Program-made: the position numbers and the translations under genes
Notes under the pieces: generated by a model
Seen by the model: only the letters and a program-made list of their open reading frames with translations
Database searches by the model: none
Told to the model about the DNA's origin: nothing
Part shown: piece after piece, positions 49,566 to 58,689 of the stretch
Layout of the letters: each line of letters opens with the position of its first letter
How positions within the stretch are numbered: position 1 is the first letter of the stretch
NCBI GenBank assembly: GCA_020975725.1
Contig: QXJR01000026.1
Location: 868,001-932,000 of the forward strand
Length of the DNA: 64,000 nucleotides
Source of the DNA: Picocystis sp. L7
Taxonomy: Eukaryota; Chlorophyta; Picocystophyceae; Picocystales; Picocystaceae
Direction of reading: 5' to 3'

Positions 49566-49861
49566 GGGGAAGGGAGACGCAGGAAAGAAAAGAATTGCTC
49601 GACCGCAGGAGAAATAAAAAGTCGAAGGTGGACGACAGCAACGAAGGCAAAGAACTGGGAAAGCCGTGATGCTGTGCGCAAAGTTGCGTCCCACGACCGT
49701 GCGTCCTGTAACCATGTGTCTTTCGTTAATCCCTTGCGTGTTCTGAAGCATGGAACGAATAACGGACGGGAACGATGACCTCTTCGGCTCGACGGCACCG
49801 AGCAACAAAAGCTGAAGCATAACACTAACAAGTTTTACTTGTACATCTCTTTATTTGGACA

Positions 49862-50929
49862 CTATGCACCCGAGCGCTTTTTGATGAGCTTCGGACCATG
49901 CGCTTTGTCTCCCTTCTTACCCCACAACCGCAGGCTGGAAAAATGAAAGCCAGTCTTTGTCGTGGTAGGCTTGGATGGAGGCACCACTTCGTTGTCCACC
50001 GTCTGGACTCCGTGAGGAGAGTGTGGTATGGAGAGTTTGCTTTGCAGTTTGTGGGACAGTTTCTTCCTCAGCCATGGGTGGTGCATCATTCCTTGCAGAG
50101 TGATCCGTTTTTCGGGCTTCCTGTTGAGCATGGACTTGATGAGGTCTCGGCACTGGGAACTCAAGTCTGTAGGAATGGGACGAACCTTTCCATCCCGCAC
50201 ATTCTGGAGTGTCCTGGCCACGTTGTTAGGATGGTTTGGGTCCTCAAACGGGTATGCCCCAACCACGCAGAGGTAAAGCATCACGCCCATGGCCCACACG
50301 TCAACTGCCTTGGGGTCATACTTACGCTTTCCATCGGAAGGTGCCATGGCCACGAGATGGGTTGTACCAGACAACATCTCCGGCGGCATGTAGTCTGGCG
50401 TCCCCACACCCAGCGTAATTGCCGAGTCCACGTGTTTGGATAGCCCAAAATCAATGATTTTGAGCTTGTCCGTCTTCGAGTCGATCATGCAATTTTCTGG
50501 CTTCAGGTCTCGGTGGCAAAGTCCGTGGTCGTGTAGGAAAAGTACCCCTTCCAGCAGTTGTGCAAAGTAGCTCGAGGCTCTGTATTCGCTCATCCTCCCC
50601 CCGCAATCGTTCAGCAGGTCGAGTAGGTCCGGACCACACACGAGTTCCCACACCAGTACGACCTGATCTCCATCCGAGAACACTGCCAACAACTGCACGA
50701 TGTTATCGTGGTGGACGCTGCTGGCCAGCTGAATCTCTCTTTGCACGGTCTTGGCTGGTACAGTCATGACTCCGTTTTTGGCGTTCATGACTTTGAGCGC
50801 GACCTTGATTCTCCTTTCGAGATCGTCTGCCTCGTAGACGATGGCGGTGCCTCCACGGTTCAGTTCTCTACGGATCACATATCGCCCTTCGTGCAGCGTC
50901 TCCCCCCTCGAAAGCGTACGCAGGGACAT
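49862..50929 (-). CDS. SnRK2/CAMK-like serine/threonine kinase
   Basis: 355 residues from the ATG at 50929. Kinase landmarks: Lys46 (VALKV), Glu near 65 (QREI), HRDLKPEN with Asp141, DFG 160-162, and PPEML at about 182. The pattern KYDPKAVDVWAMGVMLYLCV and GAYPFEDP with a following RTLQNV is characteristic of SnRK2 and close CAMK-group kinases. About 18 residues between PPEM and the KYDPKA block form an insert (SGTTHLVAMAPSDGKR) not usual in SnRK2. The glycine loop reads LNRGGTAIVYE, so the first and third glycines are Asn and Ala. The tail (from about 300) is basic and lacks the acidic SnRK2 box. Substrates unknown. Confidence 0.82.
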   Translation of the reverse strand: MSLRTLSRGETLHEGRYVIRRELNRGGTAIVYEADDLERRIKVALKVMNAKNGVMTVPAKTVQREIQLASSVHHDNIVQLLAVFSDGDQVVLVWELVCGPDLLDLLNDCGGRMSEYRASSYFAQLLEGVLFLHDHGLCHRDLKPENCMIDSKTDKLKIIDFGLSKHVDSAITLGVGTPDYMPPEMLSGTTHLVAMAPSDGKRKYDPKAVDVWAMGVMLYLCVVGAYPFEDPNHPNNVARTLQNVRDGKVRPIPTDLSSQCRDLIKSMLNRKPEKRITLQGMMHHPWLRKKLSHKLQSKLSIPHSPHGVQTVDNEVVPPSKPTTTKTGFHFSSLRLWGKKGDKAHGPKLIKKRSGA

Positions 50930-51551
50930 GTTCCTTTCATTCACGTCACTTCCTCTCTCCTGACGTGCGTTCGCGCGCTCTTCGAGCTCTCCTGTGTGCC
51001 AATTTGTACGTCGATTCCCTGGCGGTGTCTCCGAACTCTCCGACCTGTCCACCGAGAAGGGTGCATCTGCACCGGATCAGACACACCCCCTCCCCTCCGG
51101 GGCAACCTCCGGTGCCCCAACGGGGGTGCATCTGCCATCCGGGAGGGTGCGGAGACACCGAGGGCAGGGTCGGATGGGCCGAGGGAACCACGTGGGTCCT
51201 CGGTGGGTCCGCGAAGAACAAGGGCGTCCCCTTCTCGGTAAGGAGGGTGGGAGAGAGTGGGGGAGATTGGGAGGGGGACAGGGTGGGAGAGAGTGGGGGA
51301 GATTGGGAGGGGGACAGGGTGGGAGAGAGTGTGGGAGGGGGAGAGTGGGAATGTGGAGACAGACGGAGAGGAAGCTGTCCAAGCAAGGAGGAACGAGAGG
51401 ATACTTGTTGCAGAGCGGATGGAATCGATGGAGGGACAGGACAGGGTCGAACGAGACAGAAATGAGCAAACAGGCGAGTCTGCGACGCAGGCAATCGTGG
51501 AACGGGAGGTCGAGGGGGACGGATGGACCCGAAGAACATGTCGTTTGTGGT
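50930..51551. other. Gap between kinase and APE1, holds a minisatellite
   Basis: About 620 bp upstream of the kinase. Apart from the 36-bp G-rich tandem repeat at 51245-51352, it contains several CACCCC/GGGGTG direct and inverted words near 51080-51150 (GGTGCATCTGC twice, about 66 bp apart). No gene seen. Confidence 0.5.
51245..51352 (+). repeat. G-rich minisatellite, 36-bp unit, about 2.5-3 copies
   Basis: Units start at 51245, 51281 and 51317, each opening GGGTGGGAGAGAGTG; the third is imperfect. The top strand is almost free of C and has many GGG runs, so it could form G-quadruplexes. It lies about 320 bp upstream of the kinase start on that gene's template side and just past the APE1 3' end. 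Confidence 0.85.
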
Positions 51552-52661
51552 CTATGAATCGGAGGGAAGGCTCAAGGTGATGGCGAGTGGACAGTGATCG
51601 CCGTACCCGTTGTCCCGGTCACAATGCCACGAATCGTGGACCTGTATCGGACTGTCGGAAGAGTAGAGCGACGATGAAGCCAACCAGTAGTCCAATCGCA
51701 ACCCGCGGTTCCTCGGACGGTTGTTTGCACGCACAGACCAGTACGTGAAACAACCGAATGCTTCCGGGTGACGGTGCCTGAATGTGTCCACGAAACCGGC
51801 CTCCAACAGTTCCGAGAAAGACTGCCGTTCTTGAGGGGTGGTGCCTGCGCTCTTCGGTATGTGCTTCGCTTCCACGTTCCATATGTCCCTGTCCAAGTGG
51901 GCCACGTTGAAGTCTCCACCAACCACCACGGGCTTGGCTTTTTGAAGTTCCGTCAAGTATTCTCGAAAGTCCTTGTCCCATTCGTGGATCCTATAATCCA
52001 GCCTCTTCAGACCATCCCCGGAGTTGGGAACGTACACGGTCACCACGTAGAAACCATCGTACTCTACTGTTATCATCCTACCCTCTTTGTCCACGGGTTT
52101 ATTCATGCCGCAACGGATGGAGAGCACCTTGTGCATACCCCGCGCGAGGCTATCGTCCTTCTTCTCTTCCTTTTGCCGGGATTGTTGGAAAAACGATTGG
52201 ATTTTCTTTGACGTCGTTGCTTTCTTCCCTCCTGTTCCAGACGAAGGCGAAGGAAGCTTTCCTTTAACGAAGACCGCCACTCCCGAGTACCCTTTCTTGT
52301 CCTGCGAGCAGGTGAAGCATCCGCTGTAACCTGGGAGCTCCTTGGTCATTTGCTGCAACATGTCGTCCACGTCTTTCTCTTGAAGCTTGTGTTCGATGAG
52401 GCAGAGCAGGTCCGGATCGCAGTCCTGCACGTGTTTCATCAGATCGCCTTTTTTGTCTCGCATGAGTGCACGCATGCCGTTGACGTTCCAGAAGAGCCCG
52501 TTCCAGGCGCGCCTGCCTTCCGGCACGGGTCCGGCTCTGGGCGTGGCATCGCGCACCACGCATCCGCGTTCGTCCACGTCTTGTCCCTTGTCTTCGGTCT
52601 TGGCCTTCTTCTCCGCCTCGTCCACCTCGCTCGCATTCTCCTTTCGCTTTCGAGGCGGCAT
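51552..52661 (-). CDS. APEX1: AP endonuclease APE1 (ExoIII family) with an internal PIP-like insert
   Basis: 369 residues from the ATG at 52661 (MPPRKRKENASEVDEAEKKA), a basic/acidic tail like the nuclear signal of APE1. Catalytic residues match human APE1: Asn59 (WNVNGMR), Glu90 (CLIEHK), Tyr210 (VYVPNSG), Asp250 and Asn252 (GDFNVAH), Asp324 (LRLDY), Asp355 and His356 (GDHCP). Between VFVKGKLP and MHKVLSI an insert of about 37 residues (136-172) contains SKKIQSFFQQSRQK, which resembles a PCNA-binding PIP box with Ser at the first position. Family role: incision at abasic sites in base excision repair. The frame is open a further 108 codons upstream with in-frame ATGs, but that part looks like promoter sequence. 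Confidence 0.92.
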   Translation of the reverse strand: MPPRKRKENASEVDEAEKKAKTEDKGQDVDERGCVVRDATPRAGPVPEGRRAWNGLFWNVNGMRALMRDKKGDLMKHVQDCDPDLLCLIEHKLQEKDVDDMLQQMTKELPGYSGCFTCSQDKKGYSGVAVFVKGKLPSPSSGTGGKKATTSKKIQSFFQQSRQKEEKKDDSLARGMHKVLSIRCGMNKPVDKEGRMITVEYDGFYVVTVYVPNSGDGLKRLDYRIHEWDKDFREYLTELQKAKPVVVGGDFNVAHLDRDIWNVEAKHIPKSAGTTPQERQSFSELLEAGFVDTFRHRHPEAFGCFTYWSVRANNRPRNRGLRLDYWLASSSLYSSDSPIQVHDSWHCDRDNGYGDHCPLAITLSLPSDS

Positions 52662-53684
52662 CGCTTCGTCCAAGCCGGTGCGTGTTCCGGGTCGATCGGC
52701 ACCGCCCTCCTTCTCGATCCCAGTTTCCCCCCAATCAAACCATGCTTCCTGGGTTGGGAAATCGGTTCGACTCCATCGGGTGTGCCTCGGTGCAATCGGG
52801 AATGGTGCACCGGGGTCACGCCCACCGGGAGAAGATTCTCCCAACCCAGGATCGAGGAGCGAGAGGGTTCGAGTGGCGGTAGGGGATGTGAGGGACGGGG
52901 ACATCCGGTCACACAAGAGAGCAGCAAGTAGCATGGCGTGCATGGGACACGGTAGGAATGCCACATCCGGAAGGATGGGATCCAATGGAGGGTCGGAAGG
53001 GAATGGGAGTGGGAAGAATGGACGCTTGCTGCTGCGTCGGACTCGTGCGCCTACAAGAGACCCGAAGAGCGCGGCAATGGGAACCGTCGGAACACACGCC
53101 GTCCAACTTGGAACCTGGTGTTTGGTGACTCCTCTGCTGGTGAGCTGAAACGCAATCCGAGGCGGCGAATCGCCGGTGGTCGTGATCGATCTCTCTCTTC
53201 AAAAGCGAGCGAAGAAGACGATTCCGACAACAAGGCGGCCCCGCCTTTCATGCGAGTTTCTGTTCTGCCAAGGGCGAAGCTGGCACCGTTCACCAAGCGA
53301 CACCGCCGATGGTTTCGAACAACAATTGGCGAAGACGATGCGTCCAACGCCGCCTTCCCAGGAACCCATGCGTCGGTCGGAAGGAGACGAATGGAAGAGG
53401 CCCACGCTCCAACGTTCGTTCGTTGGCTCGTCATTGGGTTCCCACTCTCGAAGCAAGATGAACGGTCAGGTTCGGATGCCACGCGTCCACGTCTGCGATT
53501 CACGAGATGGACGAACGTGCAGATTTTGATTCACGGATGTGGACTGCCGTCGACGAGGAGGCGTCCTGCCGGCGGCGGTTGCAATCCAAACGATTGCGGT
53601 CCAAGCCATGGAAGCTGGACGAAGAGGGGTGCGTCGGAGGCGCAGGAGACGGTCGTACGAATTCATCGCACGTCCGAGCGGCAT
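52662..53684. other. Gap between APE1 and SET gene, no gene called
   Basis: About 1 kb. A forward stretch beginning MDERADFDSRMWTAVDEEAS at 53507 ends near a GTGCGT that could be a splice donor, but further exons would lie opposite the SET gene and none is recognisable, so it is not called. Otherwise unremarkable. Confidence 0.4.
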
Positions 53685-55220
53685 TCACAGGCCCGACAGG
53701 CCCGCGTCCAGCGCCTCGAAGAGCACCATCTTCTTGTGCACGCGGTACTCGCCCGCCAGCCTTGCTTTGGAGGACGGAAAGTGCACGCGTTCGGCCTGCA
53801 CGGCTTCCAGCGGATTGAGGTCCATCCGCATGGCGTAGTGGGCAAGCATGGTTCCGTAGTAATCCTCCTGTTCGTCCATCATCGCTTGTGGCACGTCGAG
53901 GGTCTTCCTCGGCCTCGCGAGTGCGACCAAATCGTCCACCAGATCGGTGGTGAACGCACGCAGGAGCTCCTCGCATCGCGCCAGCACCACCTCGCGTGCT
54001 GCTGCCAAGGCTTCTTCTCCGAGCGCACCCTCTTCCATCGCTCCAGCGTGTTTCTCTTCGCTTCCTCGCGCGCTCGTCGCTCGTGCATGGCTTGCGCCTT
54101 GGAGAGCCGCCGCTGCTGACAGCATCCTGGCGTCCACACGTCCGTCGGCGAGCAGCTTCCATCCCGGCGCTTCCACCGCGCCTCTCTCTCCTGCCTCCAC
54201 GGCGAGTTGTTCCACCTGTGCCACGGCCGCTTCCGCCGCTTCGCACCTGGCTTCCCATTCGGCTTCGCTCTGGACGCCTGGAACGTGTCCTTTCTCACGC
54301 ATCCATGTGGCGCATGCGCCCAGTCCTGGGAAGAGGACCACGTCTTCGTGTGGATTGGCCAGCGGCACGAACCCGTAGAAAGCGAAGAAGTGATCACTGC
54401 TACGTTCGCCGTAGGACAGGAGCGCTTCTTCTGGTTGGCCAGACACCATGGACAAGAGCTCCACACGCGCATGGGCTTCGTCTGGACCGTCGATGCGCCA
54501 CTGGAGGTTGCCGCGATGCGACACACGAGCGTCGCGGAGGTGCCACGGCGTGGCGTCTCCCGCGTGGTTGGCCAGGTCCAAGAAAGGAACCAGCAGACGC
54601 GCGCGACCGCACGCGAAACTGCGCGAATGGACCGCGGCCATGGCCCAGGCGAAGCGACGCTCGTCGTCGGGATGCGCGCCGTGGTCGAAGCGACGTTCCA
54701 GCGAGGCATCCAAGCGACGCTGGTACAGCTCCATCTGCTCCACGCAGGGATCGTACTGCACGTGCATCCTGTCTTCGGACGTGAACGAAGGCGCAGGCAG
54801 CTCGTCTTGGAGGCGCGGCGGGAGCGAATCCACGTACGGCGCGCACGCCGAGGCCTCTCCCAAGGAAGCCTCGCGCGCCAGCAGGTCCGCCAGGCGCGCC
54901 AGGCGCGGTTCCTGGTCCACGCGTTCGCTTTCCCACGGATCCGCGGTCGTCGATGGAGGCGGCAGATCCACGAGGCAGGCGCGAAGCGGGACGGACGCCA
55001 CGCACTCGCCTTCGGAGACCGGCGCTTGGAAGCGCAGGCCGCGTCCGCGCGCGCCTTCGAACGAGCCCAGGCGCGACGTGCGTCCGCCCAGCGACTCCAC
55101 CCACGCCTGGAGTGGCGCGCAAGGCGCAGAAGACGACGTGCACGTGCGCCGGAGGTGCGCCATCGCACCTCCACGGATGCGCACTACTCGGTCCCGAACA
55201 TCCACACCTGGCTCTGCCAT
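53685..55220 (-). CDS. SET-domain protein methyltransferase (SETD3/SETD6/Rubisco-LSMT class)
   Basis: 511 residues from the ATG at 55220 (a later ATG 19 codons in is possible). The split SET domain is recognisable: SFEGARGRGLRF near the start, LVPFLDLANHAGDATP (the N-H motif) and ALLSYGERSSDHFFAFYGFVPL (the YG motif). A long insert between the first and second SET parts (iSET) and a helical C-terminal domain like Rubis-subs-bind complete the LSMT layout. Such enzymes methylate lysine or histidine of non-histone targets such as Rubisco, aldolase, actin or ribosomal proteins. The target here is unknown. No clear transit peptide. GC-rich and Ala-rich throughout. The kinesin gene ends 102 bp upstream on the same strand. 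Confidence 0.83.
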   Translation of the reverse strand: MAEPGVDVRDRVVRIRGGAMAHLRRTCTSSSAPCAPLQAWVESLGGRTSRLGSFEGARGRGLRFQAPVSEGECVASVPLRACLVDLPPPSTTADPWESERVDQEPRLARLADLLAREASLGEASACAPYVDSLPPRLQDELPAPSFTSEDRMHVQYDPCVEQMELYQRRLDASLERRFDHGAHPDDERRFAWAMAAVHSRSFACGRARLLVPFLDLANHAGDATPWHLRDARVSHRGNLQWRIDGPDEAHARVELLSMVSGQPEEALLSYGERSSDHFFAFYGFVPLANPHEDVVLFPGLGACATWMREKGHVPGVQSEAEWEARCEAAEAAVAQVEQLAVEAGERGAVEAPGWKLLADGRVDARMLSAAAALQGASHARATSARGSEEKHAGAMEEGALGEEALAAAREVVLARCEELLRAFTTDLVDDLVALARPRKTLDVPQAMMDEQEDYYGTMLAHYAMRMDLNPLEAVQAERVHFPSSKARLAGEYRVHKKMVLFEALDAGLSGL

Positions 55221-55322
55221 CACGTGCAGCGATCCGAAACGATTGCACCCCCAAGCGGAATCGATAGGAACGGGGACGGGGACGGGAACCAGAACGATGG
55301 GAGTGGGAGGGAAACGGTGCAA

Positions 55323-57047
55323 TTACGTACCACCTGGCCGCTTCTTCTTGCCTTCTGGACTCCCCAACGCCACGGCTTGAGCCCGTTGCGCGAAACCCAG
55401 GGTGGAGAGGCTCTCCCGAGCCGAGCTGCACTCGGGAGCCACGCAGACCAGCATCATGACCTTGGATCCCGGACGAAGACCCTCCTGCAAAAGGGAAGTC
55501 AGCTTGGAATTCCGATAGGGTATGTGCCGCTCCTGCCGCTGTAGAGCAGCCACCACATCTCCCAACGCAGAGAGAGAACGATTGATGTGCTGAGCCTCGC
55601 AAAGTTGAGTGCCTTCTGCACCGCTGCGCTGGACACGCTCGGAGCCGGCAAGATCCACAAGGTGCAGCACGTTGTGGCTCTTGCCGGAAAGTCGAACCGA
55701 AAGCACCATGTGCGAACGAGAGCTGTCTGCATTCATCCCCGTACTCGCCGTCGCACGCCTCTGCCTGCCTTCTTCCAGTGCTTTCATGGCCTGCCCAGCA
55801 TCCTCCACGGCCAGTTCAATGGCCCCTGGCACGCGCACGCGCGTGCCGCCCAGCTTCACATCCAGCAAGGGGGCGGTCGGAGGGGCAAGAAGGTCGCGCA
55901 CTGTGTCGTTGTACACCTCAAGCATGGTGACCGCAACCGCGCATGCGGGAATGCCACCTGCTTCGCGGCTGGACGCACGTTTGAATACGTCCTCCAAAGC
56001 GCGCGCAAACACACCGCGCTTCCCTTCACAGGTCCAATCACCTTCCATGGTGTGTGTTTTCCCGCTCCCCGTTTGCCCGTATGCGAAAACGCACGCATCT
56101 GCACCATCGCAGAAAGCACCCACCAGTGGACAGACGGCGTTATATACATGATCTTGAGTTGCCCTCTCGTCTAGAGCATAGCTGAATTCAAATTTACTGT
56201 GCTGCGTACGACCATCCAAACAAGCATTTTCTAGCTCCACTGTTCCAGTCATGCTGGATGCCACGACGCAGGTCTTTTCGTCCTCTCCTGATGGGGGTCT
56301 GATCCTGCACAGCACACGAATGTTGCCTTGCAGGGCAAAGATTGTTTCCTGCAGGCTCCTGCGTTGTCGCATCTCTTCCTCCCAGCACTCCGCGAACTTT
56401 GCAGCGCGTTCATCGGCTGACTCACGTGCTGCCGTTACATCTACCAGTTCCTTTCTGAGTCTTTCCAGTTCCTCTTCTCGAGCCGCCAGGGATTCGCGAT
56501 ACCCTTTAGCATCGGCCTCTGCATCCTTCAATAGCCGATGGGTGGTTTTGCGTGCTTCTTGTGACTTGCGAAGGTCACCCTGCATGTCTTCGTATGCTTC
56601 CTGCAACTCGGACAAGTGTCCCAGAGCCTTTTGAAGCAACGTTTCCGCCGTTTGTGCGCGCGAAAGGGCTTCGGAGGCCAGCGTCCTGGTCGTCTCCGTG
56701 TGGGCGTCTAGATCGCGAGACGCACCTTCCGCCGCGACCACGGCCTCTTCCATGGCTTTCACGAGCGGGATCACTTCCACCTCCTCCTCTTTTTCCTTGA
56801 ATTCCCGTGCGCATCCTTCCTTCGATTCCGCACGTGTGGGCGAGAAGCACTTCCCTACTCGTCGCAGACCTTGGCAGTCCGATTCGCCGTCCCACACGAA
56901 ACGCAGCCAATCCGTGAACTCCGCGATCGCTCCTTCCGCCCGTTTTCCGATCGTTCGAAGCAGGGGATCGTTCTCTTCCCGTTCCACTTCCTCCCATCGC
57001 TCGGGAAGTGGCGCCACGACGCGCTTGCGGCGTGCGTCGCTCGCCAT
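55323..57047 (-). CDS. Kinesin-14 (C-terminal motor)
   Basis: 574 residues from the ATG at 57047. Residues about 75-235 are coiled coil (long Glu/Ala/Leu/Arg heptads). The neck LQGNIRVLCRIRPP leads into the motor, which is at the C-terminus, so this is kinesin-14. Motor motifs: P-loop GQTGSGKTHTMEG, switch I NADSSRSH, switch II DLAGSER, and the helix HINRSLSALGDVVAAL with YRNSKLT. The protein ends soon after the motor in a basic tail (GKKKRPGG). These motors move toward microtubule minus ends and act in spindles or transport. The N-terminal tail is short (about 75 residues), so cargo or second microtubule binding must be compact. Upstream in-frame ATGs exist but lie in sequence with promoter-type motifs. 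Confidence 0.92.
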   Translation of the reverse strand: MASDARRKRVVAPLPERWEEVEREENDPLLRTIGKRAEGAIAEFTDWLRFVWDGESDCQGLRRVGKCFSPTRAESKEGCAREFKEKEEEVEVIPLVKAMEEAVVAAEGASRDLDAHTETTRTLASEALSRAQTAETLLQKALGHLSELQEAYEDMQGDLRKSQEARKTTHRLLKDAEADAKGYRESLAAREEELERLRKELVDVTAARESADERAAKFAECWEEEMRQRRSLQETIFALQGNIRVLCRIRPPSGEDEKTCVVASSMTGTVELENACLDGRTQHSKFEFSYALDERATQDHVYNAVCPLVGAFCDGADACVFAYGQTGSGKTHTMEGDWTCEGKRGVFARALEDVFKRASSREAGGIPACAVAVTMLEVYNDTVRDLLAPPTAPLLDVKLGGTRVRVPGAIELAVEDAGQAMKALEEGRQRRATASTGMNADSSRSHMVLSVRLSGKSHNVLHLVDLAGSERVQRSGAEGTQLCEAQHINRSLSALGDVVAALQRQERHIPYRNSKLTSLLQEGLRPGSKVMMLVCVAPECSSARESLSTLGFAQRAQAVALGSPEGKKKRPGGT

Positions 57048-57244
57048 GCTTCGAACCCGTCCTTCGCGCCAAAACAGAACTTTTCGCATCCGATGGGTCG
57101 GGTTCGATCCCCCCATCGATACGGGTCGTATCGGTAACCGTCCAACGAAACGGTTACCGATATGGTGGGGCGACGTGGGAAGGGGAGGGGGTCGATCCTT
57201 CGCTGTGACAAGGGCTCGTGGAGGGAAGACGAAGGCGCGACGGG

Positions 57245-57592
57245 ATGGCCGCACCGAGCGCGGCAGCGACACGAAGGGTGATGTACCGTGCGAGTCAGAG
57301 GGGGCTGCTGGAGCTGGATTTGATCCTGGGAGGGTACGCGAAGGAACGCGCAGGGAAGATGGACGCGAAAGAGTTCGCGGCCCTCGAACAGGTGCTGGAG
57401 GAGGAGAACCCGGTGCTGCTGCGGGCCGTGACCGGCCAAGCGCCACCGCCTCCTTCCTTGCAGGACAACCCTGTGATGCAAGAAATACTTCAGAGGTCCC
57501 TCGGGCGGCTGAAGGACAAGTGCGTCCCGGAAACGCGTGCGACGCCGGGTCAGCCCTGGACCAACCCCTGGGCCGACCTTCAACGGAAGTAG
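57245..57592 (+). CDS. SDHAF2: Succinate dehydrogenase assembly factor 2
   Basis: 115 residues from the ATG at 57245. The Sdh5 signature is intact: RVMYRASQRGLLELDLILGG, then YAKERAGKMDAKEFAALEQVL and EEENPVLLRAVTGQ. In mitochondria SDHAF2 helps attach FAD covalently to SDHA. The N-terminal part before the domain is only about ten residues (MAAPSAAATR), short for a presequence, as in some bacterial SdhE-like forms. The proline-rich C-terminus (about 50 residues) is longer than in SdhE. Divergent from the kinesin gene with 197 bp between starts. Confidence 0.9.
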   Translation: MAAPSAAATRRVMYRASQRGLLELDLILGGYAKERAGKMDAKEFAALEQVLEEENPVLLRAVTGQAPPPPSLQDNPVMQEILQRSLGRLKDKCVPETRATPGQPWTNPWADLQRK

Positions 57593-58689
57593 GGAGGAAT
57601 CGTTCGGTTGGGAACGCTTCGACAGAGGCCTTTCCCCCTTTTCCATCGCCTCGAGTTTCGTCATCCGTTCGAACGATTGTAAAAAGAATAAGCGGGTGCT
57701 CGTATCCGTGCAAGGAAAGAGGGACGACGGGGAGAAGTACGTCAACGTACCTTTCTACTCTGTTCCTTCCTACGGCTCCGGCATGCACGCTCCCTCATCG
57801 GTCCCGAGACTCCGACCGGAGCCGCCTCTCAGTTTGGTGTGGGAGCGGCGCGGTGTGGTCGATGGCTTGCAGATTGCAGACACGAGTTGGACGGCCTCGT
57901 CGTGTGAGTCGGCTCTTCCTCTTCCGAGTCCGAGCCTGCATCGTCGTGCGAATCGCGCCGGCTTCGAATCGCTTCGTTCGCGTTTTTTCGATCCACACCC
58001 GATCTTCATGGCACGTGGTGCTTCGTTCGTTCCTCTCGTTGGGACCTGCTCGTGGGCCTCCATCCTTCCGGTTCGTAGGCCATTCGCTTCTCACCCTGGA
58101 TTGGTCCACTCCCCTGGGTCCACCCGGAGGAGATCCAGGAAAGATCCCTGCCACGCTGGAACGCACCGAAGCCCGCCCCTGTGGCAAACCGGTGGTCCAG
58201 GACGTCCGAGGGGCCTGGGGACGTGGACGATCCACCACATGGGACGGATTTTTCTCCGATCCAACCCGGGCGGGGGGCGTGTTTCAGACGCCCCCTCCAC
58301 CGGGGTCGATACGGATCTCCCCTGCGCCCTCTCGTTCTCCACACGACGCCTCGGGTCCGGCACGGGTGCTCGCGTGGCACCGACGGTCTCTCCCCCAGGG
58401 AGAAACACAGCACCCCGCCGTCGGGGTCGGAATTCAGACGCCCGTTTCGACGCACCCCCCTCCCGTCTCGACGGGTCCAGATCCTTCCCCGTCCCGCAGA
58501 GGAACCGCACCCTCCTCCCTTCGGCTTCCGTGCTCGTCCCTCCTCCTCGACGGCACCGGCCGCGACGTCTGGCGTACGGCCGCGTGGCACCCCGCCCCCT
58601 CCCTGCTGCTTCCCTGCTTCGCTCGAGCACGTCATTTCCTCGTCGCGAAGGCGAAAGCGACGCACGAGTGCGCGCGCACGTCGCATCCG
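57593..58689. other. Upstream region of the PPR gene
   Basis: About 1.1 kb. The PPR frame is open through the whole stretch, but the sequence is Arg/Pro/Ser-rich and has no domain, and it includes promoter-like motifs (GGTCGATACGGATC near 58300). I treat it as non-coding. Confidence 0.45.

Noticed and set aside
53507-53640. Small forward gene starting MDERADFDSRMW
   Set aside because: Only one candidate exon; continuation would run opposite the SET gene and no family is recognised.
54207-55544. Long forward frames opposite the SET gene
   Set aside because: GC-rich antisense open frames without any domain; the reverse strand has the SET motifs.
56698-58689. In-frame extension of the PPR protein by about 660 residues
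   Set aside because: Open only because of high GC; overlaps SDHAF2 and the kinesin gene, has no domain, and the ATG at 58690 gives a normal PPR protein.
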